Part shown: positions 60,861 to 64,000 of the stretch, piece after piece | How positions within the stretch are numbered: position 1 is the first letter of the stretch | Layout: every line of letters starts with the position of its first letter | DNA from: Isoperla grammatica | Lineage: Eukaryota; Arthropoda; Insecta; Plecoptera; Perlodidae | DNA length: 64,000 nt | Assembly: GCA_945910005.1 (NCBI GenBank) | Contig: OX246745.1 | Location: 12,039,984 to 12,103,983, forward strand | Direction: 5' to 3' | Made by a program: the position numbers and the translations under genes | Notes under the pieces: model-generated | What the model was told of the DNA's origin: nothing | What the model saw: the letters and a program-made list of their open reading frames with translations, nothing else | The model's database searches: none

Positions 60861-62808
60861 AGCTGAGAGAAGTACAGAAATACGTTTTTAAGAACGTACA
60901 TACAGACAAAATTGTAATAGGAGTGGTATTGGTATACTTTAAAAATGTCACGAAAAGGAGAAGCCCAAGTATCTCGTGCAAGGATGTTTTTAACATTACC
61001 CAACGTGTTTCTATAAAGTAAGTCTAAGACAAGTCTCTTCGGTCTTAACACAAAATAAACAAGACAAAATAAATCACAAAATAAATGTTACCAAGATTTC
61101 TTAGCACGGGCTTCTAATTAATTAATTTAAACAGCATGTAACTCAACTTTCTGTCAACAATATTTCTCTTTAAAATGTCAATCGTGGCTTAAAAGACGTT
61201 AAGAACTCTTCAGAAATCCTATTGGCTTGACTGGAAATCGTGAAAATATATTTTTTTTATTTTATCAACAGTTTTCAAAGGCTCGACAGATGTTTACGAA
61301 ATGTTGTATATGTATTACCGCCTACTGGTGACAAGAAAAGCTGTCACGACATTCAAAACGTTTCATTTATCTGACATTTTTTTTAAATCTTCACTTTTCA
61401 TTTACTTTCTTCAATACGAATTCTGTTAGGCTTATGTCCTACATAAATTGTAATCGAAAATGCTAATACGGAAATAAAAACTCACTTATTTACACTATGG
61501 AATTAGTATTATCTTATTAAATGAAATAAGTTCATTTTTTTAGTTGTTTTTCTTTACATAAAATATATAATATGTATTTTTAAGAGGTTTCTCGCAGTTA
61601 TTTTACTAGAGATAATAATTGTAGCTAAATCATTAAAGGTTTTCAATTTTCAATATGCGGTGTTTATTTAAAAACTTGTTAAATCAAAGAAAATTAGAAA
61701 CACGTGCATGTTGAAAGATTTTCTCTTGACGTTTGCTCGTCAGTACTACACATTAAATTTTACATATCTATAAAGTGGCAGCATTCATAAGCATTTATTT
61801 GTAAAAAGAATGCTCCAGTAATTTCTACGACATTCCTTGGAAATTCTATTGACGACAAATACTAATTACTACTGGTGAATATGTTTATATATGGCTTCTA
61901 CTTTTAATAGCATTAACCATACCACTAGCGAAGTTACGGTAAATTAACAAGAAATTCCGAATAGTTAATAGAAATTTACTTCTTCGCTCAGGCAACCTGA
62001 TTGGTGTCGTAGTTAGAAGGGTGATAAAGCGTTGACTCCCACGGTTGAGATTATAAAGTAAAGCACAAGTTGGTGAGTTTAGTTATCGTCATGAATAGTG
62101 CTCCGACTCCCAGTAAAACTCAACACAATAAGTAAAATTCAATCTTCTTATAAGTAGGTATAAGTTATCTTCATTTACAACTTGAATTCTTACAATCTTT
62201 CCCCAAGTTTGCTCTTTTGTTCATAATTAAAATATAATTGTTTTTACGATAGCAATATCGTATAATGACAGACACGCTCGTTGTCGTTTGATAAGTGACA
62301 TATCTGACAAGTAAACCTTATGTAGAAATAACAAGAAATTTAGTAAAATAAAAAATAAAAATGTGTGTTTAATATAACCTGATAAATAAATAATAATTCG
62401 CTATCTTCGAGAAAGTAAAGCGGGAAAACTGTGCCACGACTTTCAACGAGCCAATATGAAAATATAACAGGTTGTACGGCATTCAAGTGACGACATTTTA
62501 TTTTGAACCTGCTCCACAGCTTTGCTGTGGTTTCATACTGGAGACCAAACCACCCCACAGCCTATTATTCATACTTTTCACGTGCTTTCACTTCATAACC
62601 TTTCCAATCAGTCTTCAAGTCAGTCAAAACTTTCCCGGGCTATATAGCACTTGACTTCTTACCCTCCGCCTTCCCAGCATCATTTATACTTGGTTGTCAA
62701 CCTGCTAGGCACATTTCTCACTGGTAACTAAACGATGTTACCCGGCCGGGTTTTAGTTTCATGCACTCTCATTTACTATAGTCACACGCGACACTTTTCT
62801 TGCGATCA
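60861..62808. other. Intronic stretch without a gene
   Basis: AT-rich, with no exon or clear element seen. Confidence 0.5.
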
Positions 62809-63582
62809 CTGATCTTGATACTGTATTTATCATTACGTACAGTTCCTATCAAACATCTTGAAACACCAATTTTATATGGACTGAACTTGATACCGTATTT
62901 ATCATTACGTGTTTCCTATCAAACATCTTGAAACATCAATTCTATATGGACTGATCTTGATACCGTATTTATCATTACGTGTTTCCTATCAAACATCTTG
63001 AAACATCAATTCTATATGGACTGAACTTGATACCGTATTTATCATTACGTGTTTCCTATCAAACATCTTGAAACATAAATTCTATATGGACTGAACTTGA
63101 TACCGTATTTATCATTACGTACAGTTCCTATCAAACATCTTGAAACACCAATTCTATATGGACTGATCTTGATACCGTATTTATCATGACGTGTTTACTA
63201 TCAAACATCTTGAAACATCAATTCTATATGGACTGATCTTGATACCGTATTTATCATGACGTGTTTCCTATAAAACATCTTGAAACACCAATTCTATATA
63301 AACTGATCTTGATACCATATTTATCATTACGTGGTTCCTATCAAACATCTTGAAACACCAATTCTATATGGACTGATCTTGATACCGTATTTATCATTAC
63401 GTGTTTCCTATCAAACATCTTGAAACACCAATTCTATATGGACTGATCTTGATACCATATTTATCATTACGTGGCTCCTATCAAACATCTTGAAACACCA
63501 ATTCTATATGGACTGATCTTGATACCGTATTTATCATTACGTGTTTCCTATCAAACATCTTGAAACACCGATTCTATATGGA
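62809..63582. repeat. 70-bp tandem array, about 11 copies
   Basis: Units begin CTGATCTTGATACCGTATTT or CTGAACTTGATACCG and contain CTATCAAACATCTTGAAACA and ATTCTATATGGA. The period is 70 bp, or 72 bp where GTACAGTTCC replaces GTGTTTCC. Units are moderately diverged and the two unit types are interspersed. Confidence 0.95.
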
Positions 63583-64000
63583 TTCAATCTAGTTTACGGC
63601 TGCGTTATTCCAAATCCATATCTTACTAATTCACATTAATGATACTGTTTATTATTTCCAGGCTTGAAAATATTATCGTATAGTCAAATCAAATAATGGA
63701 ATTTAGATACAAAGAATGACATTTATAAGATTAATTAAACTTTTACTCAACAATCAAACAATATCCAGCATCGAATGTCTAACGAATAATATTAGTAATT
63801 AGTAGTACGACGCTCGTAGATGGGTAGATAGGCCTTGTATTATTAGTCTAGTAGTCGTTGTGGTATTTCTAAATCTCGCGATTGTAGTATAAAGTAATAC
63901 TAAAGTGTCTCGAAGCCTATTATTTATTCATTTGCCCCTGATTAGAATATAAGTCTCTGTCAGGATTTGCATTGTCAATATTGTCATCCTTAGCTTCCTT
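63583..64000. other. Unassigned end of window
   Basis: AT-rich DNA with no recognisable feature. Confidence 0.5.

Larger units (their letters stand above)
37020..64000 (+). other. At least 27-kb intron downstream of the Ig2 half-exon
   Basis: It begins GTGAGT. No exon encoding the remaining Ig2 (expected GKY…LPSGEL-like start) was found up to the window end. Contents are repeats and mobile-element remnants, listed separately. Confidence 0.7.

Noticed and set aside
58771..63582. CRISPR-like arrays
   Set aside because: The repeats are head-to-tail with no unique spacers, in a eukaryotic intron.

Overview
The window looks like intronic DNA of one very large arthropod (probably insect) gene. 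It is AT-rich and has only two convincing host exons, both on the + strand. They join in phase and read as the start of a Dscam-type cell-surface receptor. The first (6126-6446) encodes a complete first Ig domain. The second (36858-37019) encodes the N-terminal half of the second Ig domain, the segment that Drosophila Dscam1 draws from its exon-4 cluster. The intron between them is about 30.4 kb, and at least 27 kb follows without another exon I could find. The organism cannot be named. The receptor family plus BEL/Pao, hAT, non-LTR and tRNA-SINE elements fit an arthropod.

The first intron (6447-36857) is dominated by mobile DNA. Directly at the splice donor of the Ig1 exon lies a 44-bp minisatellite whose units look like decayed copies of that exon-intron junction. 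Further on are a 3' end of a non-LTR element (7985-8335, minus), a 494-bp hAT-type element with an 8-bp target duplication (13043-13536), a 5'-truncated non-LTR element containing a hexanucleotide array (15326-16150), a 458-bp hAT-type element with its own 8-bp duplication (16283-16740), and a complete, apparently very young BEL/Pao LTR retrotransposon (16924-23443) with indistinguishable 502-bp LTRs, a 5-bp duplication and an uninterrupted 1731-residue polyprotein. Beyond it are SINE pieces, an unidentified protein-like fragment (24109-24294, minus), an inverted pair of a dispersed repeat (26.4-29.0 kb) and two adjacent long palindromes (34789-35497).

The second intron (37020 to the end) holds two more foldback elements, non-LTR remnants, tRNA-like SINE pieces and a series of tandem arrays: 3 x 89 bp, 2 x 118 bp, about 35 x 81 bp with an 889-bp higher-order period, about 34 x 62 bp (very uniform) and about 11 x 70 bp. 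Long G or C runs are scattered through the window. I found no CRISPR array, operon or intact tRNA gene. The protein-coding content is two exons of one host receptor and one retrotransposon; the rest is intron and repeats.
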